Assembly: GCA_003249015.1 (NCBI GenBank)
Contig: QBLS01000004.1
Location: forward strand, 62,001-126,000
Direction of reading: 5' to 3'
Source: Pseudanabaena sp.
GTDB taxonomy: Bacteria > Cyanobacteriota > Cyanobacteriia > Pseudanabaenales > Pseudanabaenaceae
DNA: 64,000 nt
The position numbers and the translations under genes were made by a program. This document shows, piece by piece, positions 35,361 to 44,706 of this stretch. How positions within the stretch are numbered: the stretch's first letter is position 1; every line of letters starts with the position of its first letter. The notes under the pieces are model-generated. The model did no database searches and had not been told where the DNA came from. It worked only from the letters and a program-made list of their open reading frames with translations.

Positions 35361-36785
35361 TTAGCCACGACTCCTTTGCGGTGAAGGTGACAAACCTGGT
35401 ACACCCCTCGGCTCAGTGCGGGGGCGCGTACCTTCAGGGAAGGAAACAAAAATCTTTTCATCACCCGTCAAGCCAGACTTAATTTCCGTCTGACTGCCAA
35501 CAGTCACACCTGTTTCAATAGTCGTAAATACAGGAGTTTCGCTCTGCTCAGTTTTGACATATACTCCCGTTCCGCCTTGCTGCCGCACGATCGCCACAGT
35601 TGGCACAACCAGGATATCTTTCAACTCACCCGCCTTAAACTCTAAACTGGCATTCATGCCCGATCGCAATAGTTGCTTCTCTTCTGAAGTAATCTCTGCC
35701 TTCACTTCAAAGCTAGTGACATTTTGATTAATGATTGCTTGCGGCGAGATCGAAACTACTCGCCCCCTAAACTTTTTAGTGGGATATGCCTCCACTTGGA
35801 GCGTTACCTCTTGCCCGATCGCAATTTGCGAAATATCTGCCTCAGCCACATTTGCCACGACCTGATTATTGCTAGCTAGCGCCAAAATCGAAGAAGCTGT
35901 TGCCGAACTCACCGCACTTCCTGAAGTGGTCGGAGTCACAAAAGCCCCAGGGTCAGCGTATTTCCGTACCACCACCCCATCAAAGGGAGCGCGAATAATC
36001 GTATCTTCTAGTTGTGCCTGCACATTTTGCAGAGATCCTGCCGCCGCAATTACCTGAGCCTCCGCTCTAACAATCTCTTCAGGACGCGATCCTGCCTGTT
36101 GCAAAGATAAAGCCTCTCTCGCCTGTAATACCCTAGCGCGATTCGCTTCCATCGTCGTTCTTGCCGCGTCTAAGTCTCGCGAGGCGATCGCCCCCTCTGC
36201 AAAAAGCTGTTGATTTTGGCGAAATACGATCTCCGACTGCTCTAATGTGGCTTGGGCATTTACCAAATTGGCTTGGGCTTGAGCAATATCTTGGGCGCGA
36301 TTACCTGCTTTCAACAGATCCAAGCTTGCCTCAGCCGCCGCTAGATTTCCATCCGCTTGTGTAATTTGCCCTAACGTATTTGATTCATCCATATAGGCGA
36401 GAATCTGCCCAGCACGCACATTTTCGCCTTCTTTAACCAATAAACTTTTAAGTCGCCCAGAGCTTTTGGGACTCACATTTATTGATTTCTCTGGCTGAAT
36501 TGTGCCATTGGCTGTGACTGTAATCGGTAAGTTAGTGCGTTTTAGAGATACAAGGCGATCGCGCCTTTTTGTACTCTGGTTACTAGCTGGTGCAGTTAGT
36601 TGTGTATAGGCATAGTACCCACCACCCGCGATCGCTACTAAGATTATGGCGATCGCAATCCGCCAGCCCCAACCACCCCAAAATTTTTTCTTAGGAATAT
36701 CTGTATCGAGATCAAGATCATCGATCTCTAATTTGTCTTCTGGTGATGTTTCTAGCTGTTTCTCGGATTGCATATCTGATCGCAT
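35361..36785 (-). CDS. Membrane fusion (HlyD/MacA-type) adaptor
   Basis: 474 residues from the ATG at 36785 (MRSDMQSEKQLE); the frame is open to GTG 36890, and MQSEKQ at 36773 is also possible. Membrane anchor ~40-60 (WRIAIAIILVAIAGGGYYAYTQL), lipoyl-like halves (SPKSSGRLKSLLVKEGENVRAGQILAY ... IRAPFDGVVVRKYADPGAFV), an alpha-helical hairpin between, and a beta-barrel/MP domain. First gene of the exporter operon; divergent from the CDF gene. Confidence 0.9.
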   Translation of the reverse strand: MRSDMQSEKQLETSPEDKLEIDDLDLDTDIPKKKFWGGWGWRIAIAIILVAIAGGGYYAYTQLTAPASNQSTKRRDRLVSLKRTNLPITVTANGTIQPEKSINVSPKSSGRLKSLLVKEGENVRAGQILAYMDESNTLGQITQADGNLAAAEASLDLLKAGNRAQDIAQAQANLVNAQATLEQSEIVFRQNQQLFAEGAIASRDLDAARTTMEANRARVLQAREALSLQQAGSRPEEIVRAEAQVIAAAGSLQNVQAQLEDTIIRAPFDGVVVRKYADPGAFVTPTTSGSAVSSATASSILALASNNQVVANVAEADISQIAIGQEVTLQVEAYPTKKFRGRVVSISPQAIINQNVTSFEVKAEITSEEKQLLRSGMNASLEFKAGELKDILVVPTVAIVRQQGGTGVYVKTEQSETPVFTTIETGVTVGSQTEIKSGLTGDEKIFVSFPEGTRPRTEPRGVPGLSPSPQRSRG

Positions 36786-36961
36786 AAGAGTTCCGTCAAC
36801 GGTTAGTGTGTTTAGACTCTTATACTCGATCATCGGTTCAAATTTGAGGCTGGTTTTTATGGTGGTAATGACGACCCAGTGTGTCACCACTCATCTATTA
36901 TCAGAGTTGCGGCTAAACTGCGAATTGCTCTAGCTCTCTCTAGCTTATACACAAGGCTCAT

Positions 36962-37855
36962 ATGCGTAATAAATCAGCTCGCTACTATGCCTTTCTTTCG
37001 ATCGCTGCGGCAATTTTGACGATCGCCTTAAAATTTGGTGCGTTTTTTTTGACTAACTCGGTGGGCTTCTTGTCCGATGTGATGGAGTCTGGGGTTAATC
37101 TAGTTGCCGCGATCGGCGCAGTTTGGGCGATCACTTACGCTGCTAAGCCACCCGATGAAGAACACGTATATGGGCATTCTAAAGCCGAGTATTTTTCTAG
37201 TGGATTTGAAGGGGCTTTGATTTTAGTAGCAGCCGTAAGTATCGCGATTTCGGCTATTCCTCGACTGCTTGATCCGCAACCTCTAGAGCAAATTAGCCTC
37301 GGTTTGGGACTGTCGATTTTTGCGTCCATTATTAATGGTGGAGTCGCCTTAATCTTGCTTAGGGAAGGAAAACGTCTGCACTCCATCACCCTAAAGGCGG
37401 ATGCACATCATCTATTGACTGATGTCTGGACTTCGGTGGGGGTAATTTTAGGAATCCTATTCGTCTCGGTAACAGGTTGGCTAATTCTTGACCCGATCAT
37501 TGCCATTGTTGTGGCTGCAAATATTGTCTGGACTGGCATAAAACTGATTAAGGAGAGTGGCTCGGCGCTTTTAGATGCATCAATCCCCCTCGAAGAACAG
37601 CAAATGATTAAAGAGATCCTCTCGACTTACCATAAACAAGAAGTGCAATTTCACGCGATTCGTACTCGCATGGCTGGGGCAAAAAGATTTGTTTCGCTGC
37701 ATATCTTAGTGTCTGGTAACTGGACTATCCAAAGAGGGCATGATCTCTGTGAAGAAATTGAGTCAGCTATCTGTAAGGCTCTACCAAATACCAATGTACT
37801 TACGCACCTAGAACCATTGGAAGATCCGAAATCTTGGAATGATCATGATTTGTAG
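36962..37855 (+). CDS. Cation diffusion facilitator (CDF) transporter
   Basis: 297 residues, six membrane helices, exports divalent metals by H+ antiport. Metal-site residues: LSDVMESGVN in helix 2, HVYGHSKAEYFSSGFEG, and DAHHLLTDVWTSVGV in helix 5; a cytoplasmic C-terminal domain (~210-297) with HAIRTRMAGAKRFVSLHILVSG. Helix 2 starts with S-D rather than the usual H-S-x-x-D of zinc types, so the metal could be Mn or Fe. ATG at 36962. Confidence 0.93.
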   Translation: MRNKSARYYAFLSIAAAILTIALKFGAFFLTNSVGFLSDVMESGVNLVAAIGAVWAITYAAKPPDEEHVYGHSKAEYFSSGFEGALILVAAVSIAISAIPRLLDPQPLEQISLGLGLSIFASIINGGVALILLREGKRLHSITLKADAHHLLTDVWTSVGVILGILFVSVTGWLILDPIIAIVVAANIVWTGIKLIKESGSALLDASIPLEEQQMIKEILSTYHKQEVQFHAIRTRMAGAKRFVSLHILVSGNWTIQRGHDLCEEIESAICKALPNTNVLTHLEPLEDPKSWNDHDL

Positions 37856-37879
37856 CTAGCAAACAAGACCCAAACCCAA

Positions 37880-37957
37880 TTTTAAGAAAAGCTCGCCTAC
37901 GGCGAGCTTTTCTTAAAAGACCTAAGAGCGTTGCGAAGCAACGCTCTTAGGTCTTTT
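37880..37957. terminator. Two tandem palindromes after the CDF gene
   Basis: Stem 1: 37880-37897 with 37901-37918 (GCTCGCC/GGCGAGC, T-tract). Stem 2: 37915-37934 with 37938-37957 (GCGTTGC-GAA-GCAACGC core, 20-bp perfect arms), also placed to terminate the tRNA transcript coming from the right. Confidence 0.8.
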
Positions 37958-37970
37958 ACTTGACTATAGA

Positions 37971-38053
37971 TGGGGGTAAAGGGACTTGAACCCTTACGAT
38001 CTTACGATCAACGGATTTTAAGTCCGTAGCGTCTACCATTCCGCCATACCCCC
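37971..38053 (-). tRNA. tRNA-Leu(UAA), intronless
   Basis: 83 bases on the minus strand: acceptor GGGGGTA/TACCCCC with discriminator A, anticodon stem ACGGA/TCCGT with loop CTTAAAA (anticodon UAA), a long variable arm (GATCGTAAGATC) typical of Leu, and GGTTCAAGTCC in the T arm. CCA is not encoded. No group I intron interrupts the anticodon loop, unlike many cyanobacterial tRNA-Leu(UAA) genes. Confidence 0.95.
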
Positions 38054-38507
38054 TTAAAGGCTTTGCTATCATAACCCAAAATGGATAAACTTTTGCCCTG
38101 ATCAGATTAGAAACTTTATAAATTGTTGCTAAGTCTTATTAGAAATAATGAATTATAGGACTAGCTATGGCTTTGAATATATTTAATCCCAAAGCAATAA
38201 TTTATTTTTTATTGTTAATTTAAGTATTTTTTCAGATATAATGACAAACTATAGATATTTTTTTGTGAGCTAAGGGTGCAAGTGCTAAGAAAATAATAAT
38301 TATGCTATGCATCACTACAGCGCTCCACACTTCCTCTAGTTCTAAAGAAAATTTTGAAAGGCTCGCAAAGTCAATGAAAAGCAAAGTATTGTTGTATTTT
38401 TATGAATTAGCACAAAATATCTTCATAGTTATAGTTAGCAATATCAGAGGTTTATACGCAGAGTAGACCTAAGAAACCGAGATTTATTTCCTTGTAATTA
38501 TTGAGTC
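38054..38507. other. AT-rich spacer with promoters, no gene seen
   Basis: Must hold the tRNA-Leu promoter (leftward) and the promoter of the GGDEF-EAL gene (rightward). No palindrome of the common families and no convincing open frame. Confidence 0.5.
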
Positions 38508-40901
38508 ATGAGAAATTCAGCGACCGAATTTAATTTAGGTACAGAATCACAAGAGCAAAGATCTCTGCATATTTTGATCATTGAAGATGTAATTGCTGAT
38601 GTCGAGTTAACCCTGTTGGAGCTAGAGTCAGCAGGTATTGCCGTTACCTATGATGCCGTGGCAACTGCCTCCGATTGCCAAAATTATTTGCAGAAAAATA
38701 GTTATGATGTGGTTCTTTCCGATTACCGATTACCTAGCTTTAATGGACTACAGGCTTTTAATTATTTGAGAGAATCGGGACAAGATATTCCCTTTATTTT
38801 GATTACAGGTAGCTTGGGGGAAGAAGCTGCCGTGGAATGCATTAAGTCGGGGATGACTGATTACATTCTCAAAGATCGCCTATTTCGTCTGCCTTCAGTT
38901 TTAGAAAGGGCTATGCAAGAGTTTTCTTTGCGTCGTCAACAAAAAGCTGCGATCGCTCAAATAGAGCAGCAGGCTTGGCGAGAAGCGATTATTAATCGTA
39001 TTGTTCAATCAATGCGGGAAACATTGATCTTAGATGATGTACTCCAAACAACCGCTGATCTATTGCGAGAGTCTCTACAGGTTTCGCGTTGTCTGATTTT
39101 TCAGAGGTCAGAGGATCAACAATTTCGTGTTAGATACTTTAGCCAAAGTACTGAAGCTACTAAGGGCATTGAGGGCGCTTCTTGTTTTCTCTTTAGTTAT
39201 TTTCAAGAAAATTTACAGGCAGGCTTACAAATTGCTTTCAACCAAATCGACGAAAATAATATCCCTGAAGTCCGTCAAGTAGCCTCTGATTATGGCATTC
39301 TGTCAATTATTATTTCCCCTTTGATCTACCGCAATAACTACTTGGGTGGGATCAGTCTGCATCAATGCGACCGCGAACGGCAATGGTCAGACAATGAACT
39401 AACTCTGGTCAAGGCGATCGCCGATCAATGCGCGATCGCAATCCATCAATCTGAACTCTATCAAAGCGCTCAAAATGAGTTAATGGAGCGTAAAAAAATG
39501 GAGGCGCAACTGCGCCATGATGCTTTTCACGATACTCTCACTGGCTTACCAAATCGAGCCTTGTTTTTAGATCGCCTTAAACATGCCTTGCAACTGTCTC
39601 AGAGAAGAGCGCATTTAACTGTTTCCAATGATCCCAATGAAGATTCAGACCAATTTGCGGTTCTATTTCTAGATTTAGATCGCTTCAAGACAATTAATGA
39701 CAGTCTGGGACATCTGGTGGGGGATCAATTATTAAAGTTTGTTGCAACGCGGTTGGTATCCTGTCTGCGGGTTGGTGACACAGTGGCAAGGCTGGGGGGA
39801 GATGAGTTTGTCATGTTGATTGAGGGAATTGAAGATATTAGTGATGTGATTGAAGTAGCTCAAAGAATTCAAGGCTCTTTAAAAACTCCAGTTTTACTGG
39901 ACTCTAACGAAATATTTATCAGTACTAGCATTGGAATTGCTTTAAATTCGCCAGAGTACGATCAACCCGATCAGTTGCTCAGAGACGCAGATTCGGCAAT
40001 GTATCGGGCAAAGGAAGGGGGTCGCAATCGCTATGAAGTATTCAATCCCACAATGCACAAAGAAGCTCTGGATAAGTTGCGATTAGAAAATGATTTGCGT
40101 CGCGCTATTGATCGCCATGAGTTCAGACTGCACTATCAACCAATTGTGTGTTTAAAGTCTAGGCGTTTACTAGGCTTTGAGGCTCTAGTCCGCTGGCAAC
40201 ATCCTGATAGAGGATTAATATATCCAGTAGATTTCATTCCATTTGCGGAAGATGTAGGAATGATTGTGATGATTGATCTATGGGTAATGCAAGAGGCTTG
40301 TGCCCAACTAAGGGCTTGGCAGGATCAGTACTCCCATGCTCAATTCTTGGTGATGAATGTTAATCTGTCAGCGCGACAGTTTACCCAGCCTAACCTCACC
40401 TCACAAATTGAAGATATTCTCAAAATCACTAATCTAAATCACGCTAACTTAAAAATTGAAATTACTGAGAGAACTCTTATTGAAAAGACTTCGACAGCAA
40501 CGCAAATCTTAGGTGAATTAAGCAGTTTACAAATTCAAACCTGTATTGATGATTTTGGAACGGGCTACTCATCTTTGAGCTATTTGCATAGGTTTCCGAT
40601 TCATACAGTTAAGATTGACCGATCCTTTATTACTAGATTGAGTGATACTGCCGAATGTAGTAATGGAGAGATTGTAAAGGCAATTATTGCTTTGGGTATC
40701 AGTCTGGGCTTAAATGTAATCGCGGAAGGTGTGGAAACAGAACAGCAGTTAGAATTTCTCAGGGCGAATAATTGCCATGCGGGACAGGGATATTACTTAG
40801 GTGAGCCGCAAGCTGCGGAAGCGATCGCTAATTTGTTAGAGGATTTACCAAATATGAATAGTGAAGTTGATTTAATGACCATAGATTGTTCTAGATCTTA
40901 G
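38508..40901 (+). CDS. REC-GAF-GGDEF-EAL cyclic-di-GMP protein
   Basis: 797 residues. Receiver domain ~20-145 with phospho-acceptor in VVLSDYRLPSFNG and K in ILKDRL; GAF ~165-320; diguanylate cyclase with intact RLGGDEFVML (~428) and FLDLDRFKTINDSLGH; EAL phosphodiesterase with intact GFEALVRWQHP (~555), DDFGTGYSSLSYL and EGVET. Both catalytic domains look active by motif; which dominates is not predictable. ATG at 38508. No histidine kinase is adjacent. Confidence 0.95.
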   Translation: MRNSATEFNLGTESQEQRSLHILIIEDVIADVELTLLELESAGIAVTYDAVATASDCQNYLQKNSYDVVLSDYRLPSFNGLQAFNYLRESGQDIPFILITGSLGEEAAVECIKSGMTDYILKDRLFRLPSVLERAMQEFSLRRQQKAAIAQIEQQAWREAIINRIVQSMRETLILDDVLQTTADLLRESLQVSRCLIFQRSEDQQFRVRYFSQSTEATKGIEGASCFLFSYFQENLQAGLQIAFNQIDENNIPEVRQVASDYGILSIIISPLIYRNNYLGGISLHQCDRERQWSDNELTLVKAIADQCAIAIHQSELYQSAQNELMERKKMEAQLRHDAFHDTLTGLPNRALFLDRLKHALQLSQRRAHLTVSNDPNEDSDQFAVLFLDLDRFKTINDSLGHLVGDQLLKFVATRLVSCLRVGDTVARLGGDEFVMLIEGIEDISDVIEVAQRIQGSLKTPVLLDSNEIFISTSIGIALNSPEYDQPDQLLRDADSAMYRAKEGGRNRYEVFNPTMHKEALDKLRLENDLRRAIDRHEFRLHYQPIVCLKSRRLLGFEALVRWQHPDRGLIYPVDFIPFAEDVGMIVMIDLWVMQEACAQLRAWQDQYSHAQFLVMNVNLSARQFTQPNLTSQIEDILKITNLNHANLKIEITERTLIEKTSTATQILGELSSLQIQTCIDDFGTGYSSLSYLHRFPIHTVKIDRSFITRLSDTAECSNGEIVKAIIALGISLGLNVIAEGVETEQQLEFLRANNCHAGQGYYLGEPQAAEAIANLLEDLPNMNSEVDLMTIDCSRS

Positions 40902-40938
40902 TCTCAGGATGACGCTTTGCAATACCTGTACTTTTTTG

Positions 40939-40985
40939 AGAAAGATCCTGAAAGTCTTGCTTTGTAAGACTTTCAGGATCTTTCT
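40939..40985. terminator. Hairpin after the GGDEF-EAL gene
   Basis: Perfect arms 40939-40958 and 40966-40985 (AGAAAGATCCTGAAAGTCTT) around GCTTTGT, followed by a T-rich stretch. Confidence 0.8.
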
Positions 40986-41023
40986 TGCTTTTAAGTCAGC
41001 GCAAAGCGCTGTATTATGACTTA

Positions 41024-41131
41024 AGTAGGTAAGTGGCTGGGCATAGTTAAAACCCAAAGTCAAAACCTATGGCGCAAGCTGTGCGTGCGCCATAGGTTTT
41101 AAGATTTTATATTTAATTTCGCCTAGTTACT
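41024..41131. repeat. Family D element, GGCGCA core
   Basis: Ends GGCTGGGCATAGTTA and AATTTCGCCTAGTTACTT; core arms 41062-41076 and 41086-41100 (AAAACCTATGGCGCA). Upstream of the Rieske gene. Confidence 0.7.
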
Positions 41132-41189
41132 TACAGAAATTTTTTCTAGAAAATTTAAAAATTTTTAATATTACGGGAGATTCCTCATC

Positions 41190-41555
41190 ATGGCTAAGGT
41201 CAAAATTGCTAAAACTACCGATGTTGTTGCTGATAAAGTTTTGAAAGCTAGTGCCAATGGTCAATCTGTGATCGTTGCTAAAGTTGGGGATAAGTACTGC
41301 GCGATCGCTAATAAATGCCCTCACTTTGGACTTCCTTTAGCCAAGGGCAAGTTTGAGAATGGGGTGATCACTTGCCCTTTTCATGGTTCTAAATTTGAAG
41401 TTTGCACTGGTAAAAGTGTGGAATGGGTAGATTCTTTTGTGGGAATTCCTTTACCTGATATTGCTAAAAAGATGATTGCCATGGGCAAGTCGGCAACAGA
41501 TGTGGCTAGTTTTACTGTTACCCAAGAAGGTGAAGATTTGTTTGTCGATGCGTAG
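41190..41555 (+). CDS. Rieske-type 2Fe-2S protein
   Basis: 121 residues. Cluster ligands in NKCPHFGLPL (Cys, His) and CPFHGSKFEVCTGK (Cys, His); the fold is that of NirD/bphF-type soluble Rieske ferredoxins, without a membrane anchor. Start ATG 41190 with GGGAGA upstream. Electron-transfer partner not visible; no oxygenase is adjacent. Confidence 0.92.
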   Translation: MAKVKIAKTTDVVADKVLKASANGQSVIVAKVGDKYCAIANKCPHFGLPLAKGKFENGVITCPFHGSKFEVCTGKSVEWVDSFVGIPLPDIAKKMIAMGKSATDVASFTVTQEGEDLFVDA

Positions 41556-41585
41556 AACTATAGCAATTTTAAATATTTAGAAGAG

Positions 41586-41774
41586 GCTTTGACTTCGCTC
41601 AGCCAGCAGTATACGCTGGCTGAGCGAAGCGATGCACTGAGCCTGTCGAAGTGTCGAAGCCCTAACTCTTATTTGAAGCAGCTATATAAAAATTCACAAA
41701 AGTGTGACTACACTTTTGTGAATTAACTAAAAAGGCTATTCCCCCCGCTACGCAGGGGGAATAGCCTTTTTAGT
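41586..41774. repeat. Repeat cluster: family B, family C copy 3, CCCCC-core palindrome
   Basis: 41586-41661: compound family B (GACTTCGCTCAGCCAGC with GCTGGCTGAGCGAAG, then a duplicated GTCGAAG end). 41691-41724: family C, arms identical to those at 3317 and 8202. 41726-41774: 20-bp perfect arms around CGCTACGCA. Confidence 0.78.
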
Positions 41775-41780
41775 AACATC

Positions 41781-41811
41781 AAAAAATGAGTTGCGCTGCA
41801 ACTCATTTTTT
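41781..41811 (-). terminator. Terminator of fabD
   Basis: AAAAAATGAGTTGC pairs with GCAACTCATTTTTT around GCT (41781-41794 with 41798-41811); reaches the fabD stop codon. Confidence 0.85.
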
Positions 41812-42692
41812 TATAGAGCGATCGCTTGTTCCAGATTGCTTACATTCACTAGCGCTAAGCTAGGAGCCGATCGCTTAACTAGCCCTGTTAATACTTTGCC
41901 TGAACCAACTTCAATCGCCTGTTCGTAGCCGCTAGCCGCCAGATAAAGGCAAATTTCACGCCAGCGTACAGGCGATGTCATTTGCTGACTGAGGCGATCG
42001 CGCAGAAACTGACCCGAAACGGTCGCATCATTTGGCTCAACATTGGAAATTACGGGAATACTCGCATCATTGAAAATAGTCTTCTCCAAAGCTACGGCAA
42101 ACTTTGCGGCGGCTTCAGCCATAAGCGGCGAATGAAATGCACCACTTACGGCAAGGGAAATGGCGCGTTTAGACTTAACCTGCTCACAAATCGACTTAAC
42201 GGCGGCATCTGTTCCCGAAATTACGACCTGATCGTTGCTATTGTCATTGGCAAGAACGACATCATCGGTGGTAGCGATCGCGGATTCGAGGGTAGCTCGA
42301 TCAAACCCAATTAATGCGGTCATTGCCCCACCACTAACCTCAGCCATTAGTAGCGATCGCTGCTTGACCAGTTCTAGCCCAGTCGCGAAGTCCAAAACTC
42401 CTGCACAGTAGAGGGCGCTGTATTCTCCGAGGCTATGCCCTGTAACTGCTTCAGGGCTTAAGCCCTTAGCTTTGAGTACATCAGTTAAAATTGCAGAAAT
42501 TACATACAAACAGGGCTGTGTAAATTGAGTCTTAGAAATTTCTGCGGCATCGGTCTGTACTTTTTCTAAAATCGACCAACCGAGAATTTGTTCAGCTTTG
42601 GTGAACTTGTCTTTGCCCACCTCCTGCAAATCTAACCCCATTCCCACTGCTTGCGAGCCTTGTCCTGGGAATATCCATACACTTTTCGTCAT
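41811..42692 (-). CDS. fabD: Malonyl-CoA:ACP transacylase
   Basis: Loads malonyl onto ACP for fatty-acid synthesis. 293 residues. FPGQGSQAVGMG at the start, nucleophile S87 in VTGHSLGEYSAL, arginine in VKQRSLLM and histidine in SGAFHSPLM. Complete. ATG at 42692. No other fab genes adjoin. Confidence 0.96.
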   Translation of the reverse strand: MTKSVWIFPGQGSQAVGMGLDLQEVGKDKFTKAEQILGWSILEKVQTDAAEISKTQFTQPCLYVISAILTDVLKAKGLSPEAVTGHSLGEYSALYCAGVLDFATGLELVKQRSLLMAEVSGGAMTALIGFDRATLESAIATTDDVVLANDNSNDQVVISGTDAAVKSICEQVKSKRAISLAVSGAFHSPLMAEAAAKFAVALEKTIFNDASIPVISNVEPNDATVSGQFLRDRLSQQMTSPVRWREICLYLAASGYEQAIEVGSGKVLTGLVKRSAPSLALVNVSNLEQAIAL

Positions 42693-43157
42693 TGCTTACT
42701 GTATTTTTTAAAATAAAAAGTCTAGTCTCTGATCTTTACACAAACTTACAAGGATCAAACCTAACTCCATTTTTATTTACTATGATTCACCCGTTACAAA
42801 GTGCTTTACGCTAACTTAAAACCCAGATAAATTTTTGAAAGCTTTACAAAGCAAAGCTTCCAAAAATTTATAGCAAATCAAGAGTTCGTTAGTACAAATC
42901 AAAACCCAAGAAGCGAGTGGCGGCGCGTAGCGCCGCCACTCGCCTTCTGGTTTTATGCCCTAAGCAAAACTTTTTTTGCTATATCTGGGTTTTTTAACAT
43001 CTCAATATGCTGTAGCTGTTGCAGCAGTAAAAGAGGCTTCGACTTCGCTCAGCCATCGTATAAGGATGGCTGAGCGAAGTCGAAGCCTGATCAACAAATT
43101 CTTTAGTGATAATCTAAGGCTAAGAGGTTAGGGGATGAAGGTTACACATAATCTCAG
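42693..43157. other. Spacer with three palindromes, no gene seen
   Basis: About 42832-42872: imperfect ATAAATTTTTG hairpin with CAAAGC centre. 42901-42954: AAAACCCAAGAAGCGAGTGG... with GGCGGCGC-GTA-GCGCCGCC core and CCTTCTGGTTTT right end. 43034-43088: family B, 23-bp perfect arms (AGGCTTCGACTTCGCTCAGC). Confidence 0.72.
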
Positions 43158-43445
43158 TTATTTAAGCGGATTAATCTTTTTTAAGGCTGATTTTGCGACC
43201 TTTTGAATCTGACTTACGGTCTTAGTCACTTGCCTCTCTAGTTTCTGTTCAACACCCTCAAGGGCTTCGTTAATTGACTCTACTGCCCAGCCGTCCAATT
43301 CTTCCAAGCGATCGCGAGCTACATCAACTTGCTTATCTATATTTTTATAAGCTTTTTTGAAATTTTTATCATATTGCTGCTGCGCTACTTCAGCGATCGT
43401 ATGAATTTTTTGTTCGACTTGACGCTTAATATCTTTTTTAGACAT
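43158..43445 (-). CDS. Small coiled-coil protein, unknown
   Basis: 95 residues from the ATG at 43445 (MSKKDIKRQVEQKI), preceded by GGGAG at eight bases. Almost entirely helical and charged, with heptad-like runs (VEQKIHTIAEVAQQQYDKNFKKAYKNIDKQV; LEGVEQKLERQVTKTVSQIQKV). No membrane segment. Phasin-like or cell-envelope-associated coiled-coil proteins look similar, but I do not assign a family. Confidence 0.6.
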   Translation of the reverse strand: MSKKDIKRQVEQKIHTIAEVAQQQYDKNFKKAYKNIDKQVDVARDRLEELDGWAVESINEALEGVEQKLERQVTKTVSQIQKVAKSALKKINPLK

Positions 43446-43573
43446 TGCCATAACTCCCAAGTGGATCACTGCAAAATCAATCTATTGCCATCATTCTTTT
43501 GCCAAGAAGCAGCAATCAATAATTAATATCATATAAGTAATTCAGCATAATTAATATCTAACCCTAAAGGTTG

Positions 43574-43596
43574 TTCCGCCCACGCAGCGGGCGGAA
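43574..43596. repeat. Small GGGCGG-core palindrome
   Basis: TTCCGCCC (43574-43581) with GGGCGGAA (43589-43596); the same core as larger elements but almost without outer arms. Confidence 0.6.
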
Positions 43597-43659
43597 GTAT
43601 GCTTAGCTGCTCGATCAAATCTTTGTAAAACTAGGCAAAGTCTAAGGAAATACGAAGAG

Positions 43660-44070
43660 TCAGTTTTTATATAATCTCCAAAGATGACTCGCCTCAAGGA
43701 TCAAGGTTGCCGCCCATACAAAAATACTGATACCAGCGGCGGCGGCAGCAATATCCTTAATGATCCCGATGCGCCGATCTTCTTGGGGTTGCACAAAATC
43801 GCACAAAATCTCGATCGCACTATTGAGTAACTCAGCAACTAACATCATTCCTGTTGCCAGCAAAATCAACGTAACGTCAACCCATTGCTGAAGAAGAAAC
43901 GTCAGGATAAAAAGAGGAACTGATAAAAACAGTTTGTAGGCAACACTAAAATCAGATATAGCAAAATGAAGCCCCGAAAATATGACTTTTAACTTTCTTA
44001 GAGGATCATATTTGGCTTTGGGTAGTTTAGGCATAGACTCATCGAGCAGAGAGCTAAAAATAGTTTTCAT
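43660..44070 (-). CDS. Diacylglycerol kinase, DgkA/undecaprenol kinase family
   Basis: 136 residues. Cytoplasmic N-terminus then three membrane helices; the catalytic motif AELLNSAIEILCDFVQPQEDRRIGIIKDIAAAAAGI is diagnostic. Phosphorylates diacylglycerol or undecaprenol in the inner membrane. ATG at 44070. Confidence 0.93.
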   Translation of the reverse strand: MKTIFSSLLDESMPKLPKAKYDPLRKLKVIFSGLHFAISDFSVAYKLFLSVPLFILTFLLQQWVDVTLILLATGMMLVAELLNSAIEILCDFVQPQEDRRIGIIKDIAAAAAGISIFVWAATLILEASHLWRLYKN

Positions 44071-44121
44071 ATCTTAATCCTTAACGATAAGCATCTAGGC
44101 TCTAGAAAACTAAAAAACCAC

Positions 44122-44158
44122 AAGATTGTTCCGCTCGCTTCGCGGGCGGAACAATTCT
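44122..44158. repeat. Imperfect CCGC-core palindrome
   Basis: AGATTGTTCCGCTCGC with GCGGGCGGAACAATTCT; mismatches in the outer arm. Followed by GGGCTACTTAA, a family D right end. Confidence 0.6.
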
Positions 44159-44167
44159 ATGGGCTAC

Positions 44168-44605
44168 TTAACGAAATATAAAATGTTGCTTAATTACATC
44201 AAATTTGGTGCATTCCCAATAATCAATATGGGAAATGATTAACTCGCGATCGCCTGTTCCATTTTCCAAATTACCAGCAAATTTATCCACAGTTAAGTCA
44301 CTCCAACCCGTAACGCTAATTCGAGGATTCCAAGGTAGAGGTGCATCCCAACTCATTGTCCATTCTGCCTTGACCAGATTATCAGTACGGTTAATGTCAT
44401 GGAGTTCTAGCTTGAGATTTTTAAACCAAAAGGTAATGAAGCCAATCATCTTTTGATATTGCTTGATGCCACGAAAGTTATAAACAGGATCTTTAAAATA
44501 GACATTTTCGCTATAGATGCTGTAGGTTTGCGCTTCAGGAAATTTTGCGTAATCTGCTTTGATAATGTCGAGGATATTGGTTGTTGGCGTAGGAGTGGTA
44601 TTCAT
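44168..44605 (-). CDS. DUF2358 protein (NTF2-like)
   Basis: 145 residues. LDIIKADYAKFPEAQTYSIYSENVYFKDPVYNFRGIKQYQKMI and WTMSWDAPLPWNPRISVTGWSDLTVD match the DUF2358 family of cyanobacteria and plants, a SnoaL/NTF2-like fold. Function unknown. Divergent from the DUF2214 gene. Confidence 0.85.
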   Translation of the reverse strand: MNTTPTPTTNILDIIKADYAKFPEAQTYSIYSENVYFKDPVYNFRGIKQYQKMIGFITFWFKNLKLELHDINRTDNLVKAEWTMSWDAPLPWNPRISVTGWSDLTVDKFAGNLENGTGDRELIISHIDYWECTKFDVIKQHFIFR

Positions 44606-44706
44606 TGTTGGCGATAAAGTTAAATATCAATGATAGCTGTCGCATGAGGCTATCATTGATTGTTACAGCGCTTTGCACTGTAACAATCAATCTACAGGAG
44701 AATCTT

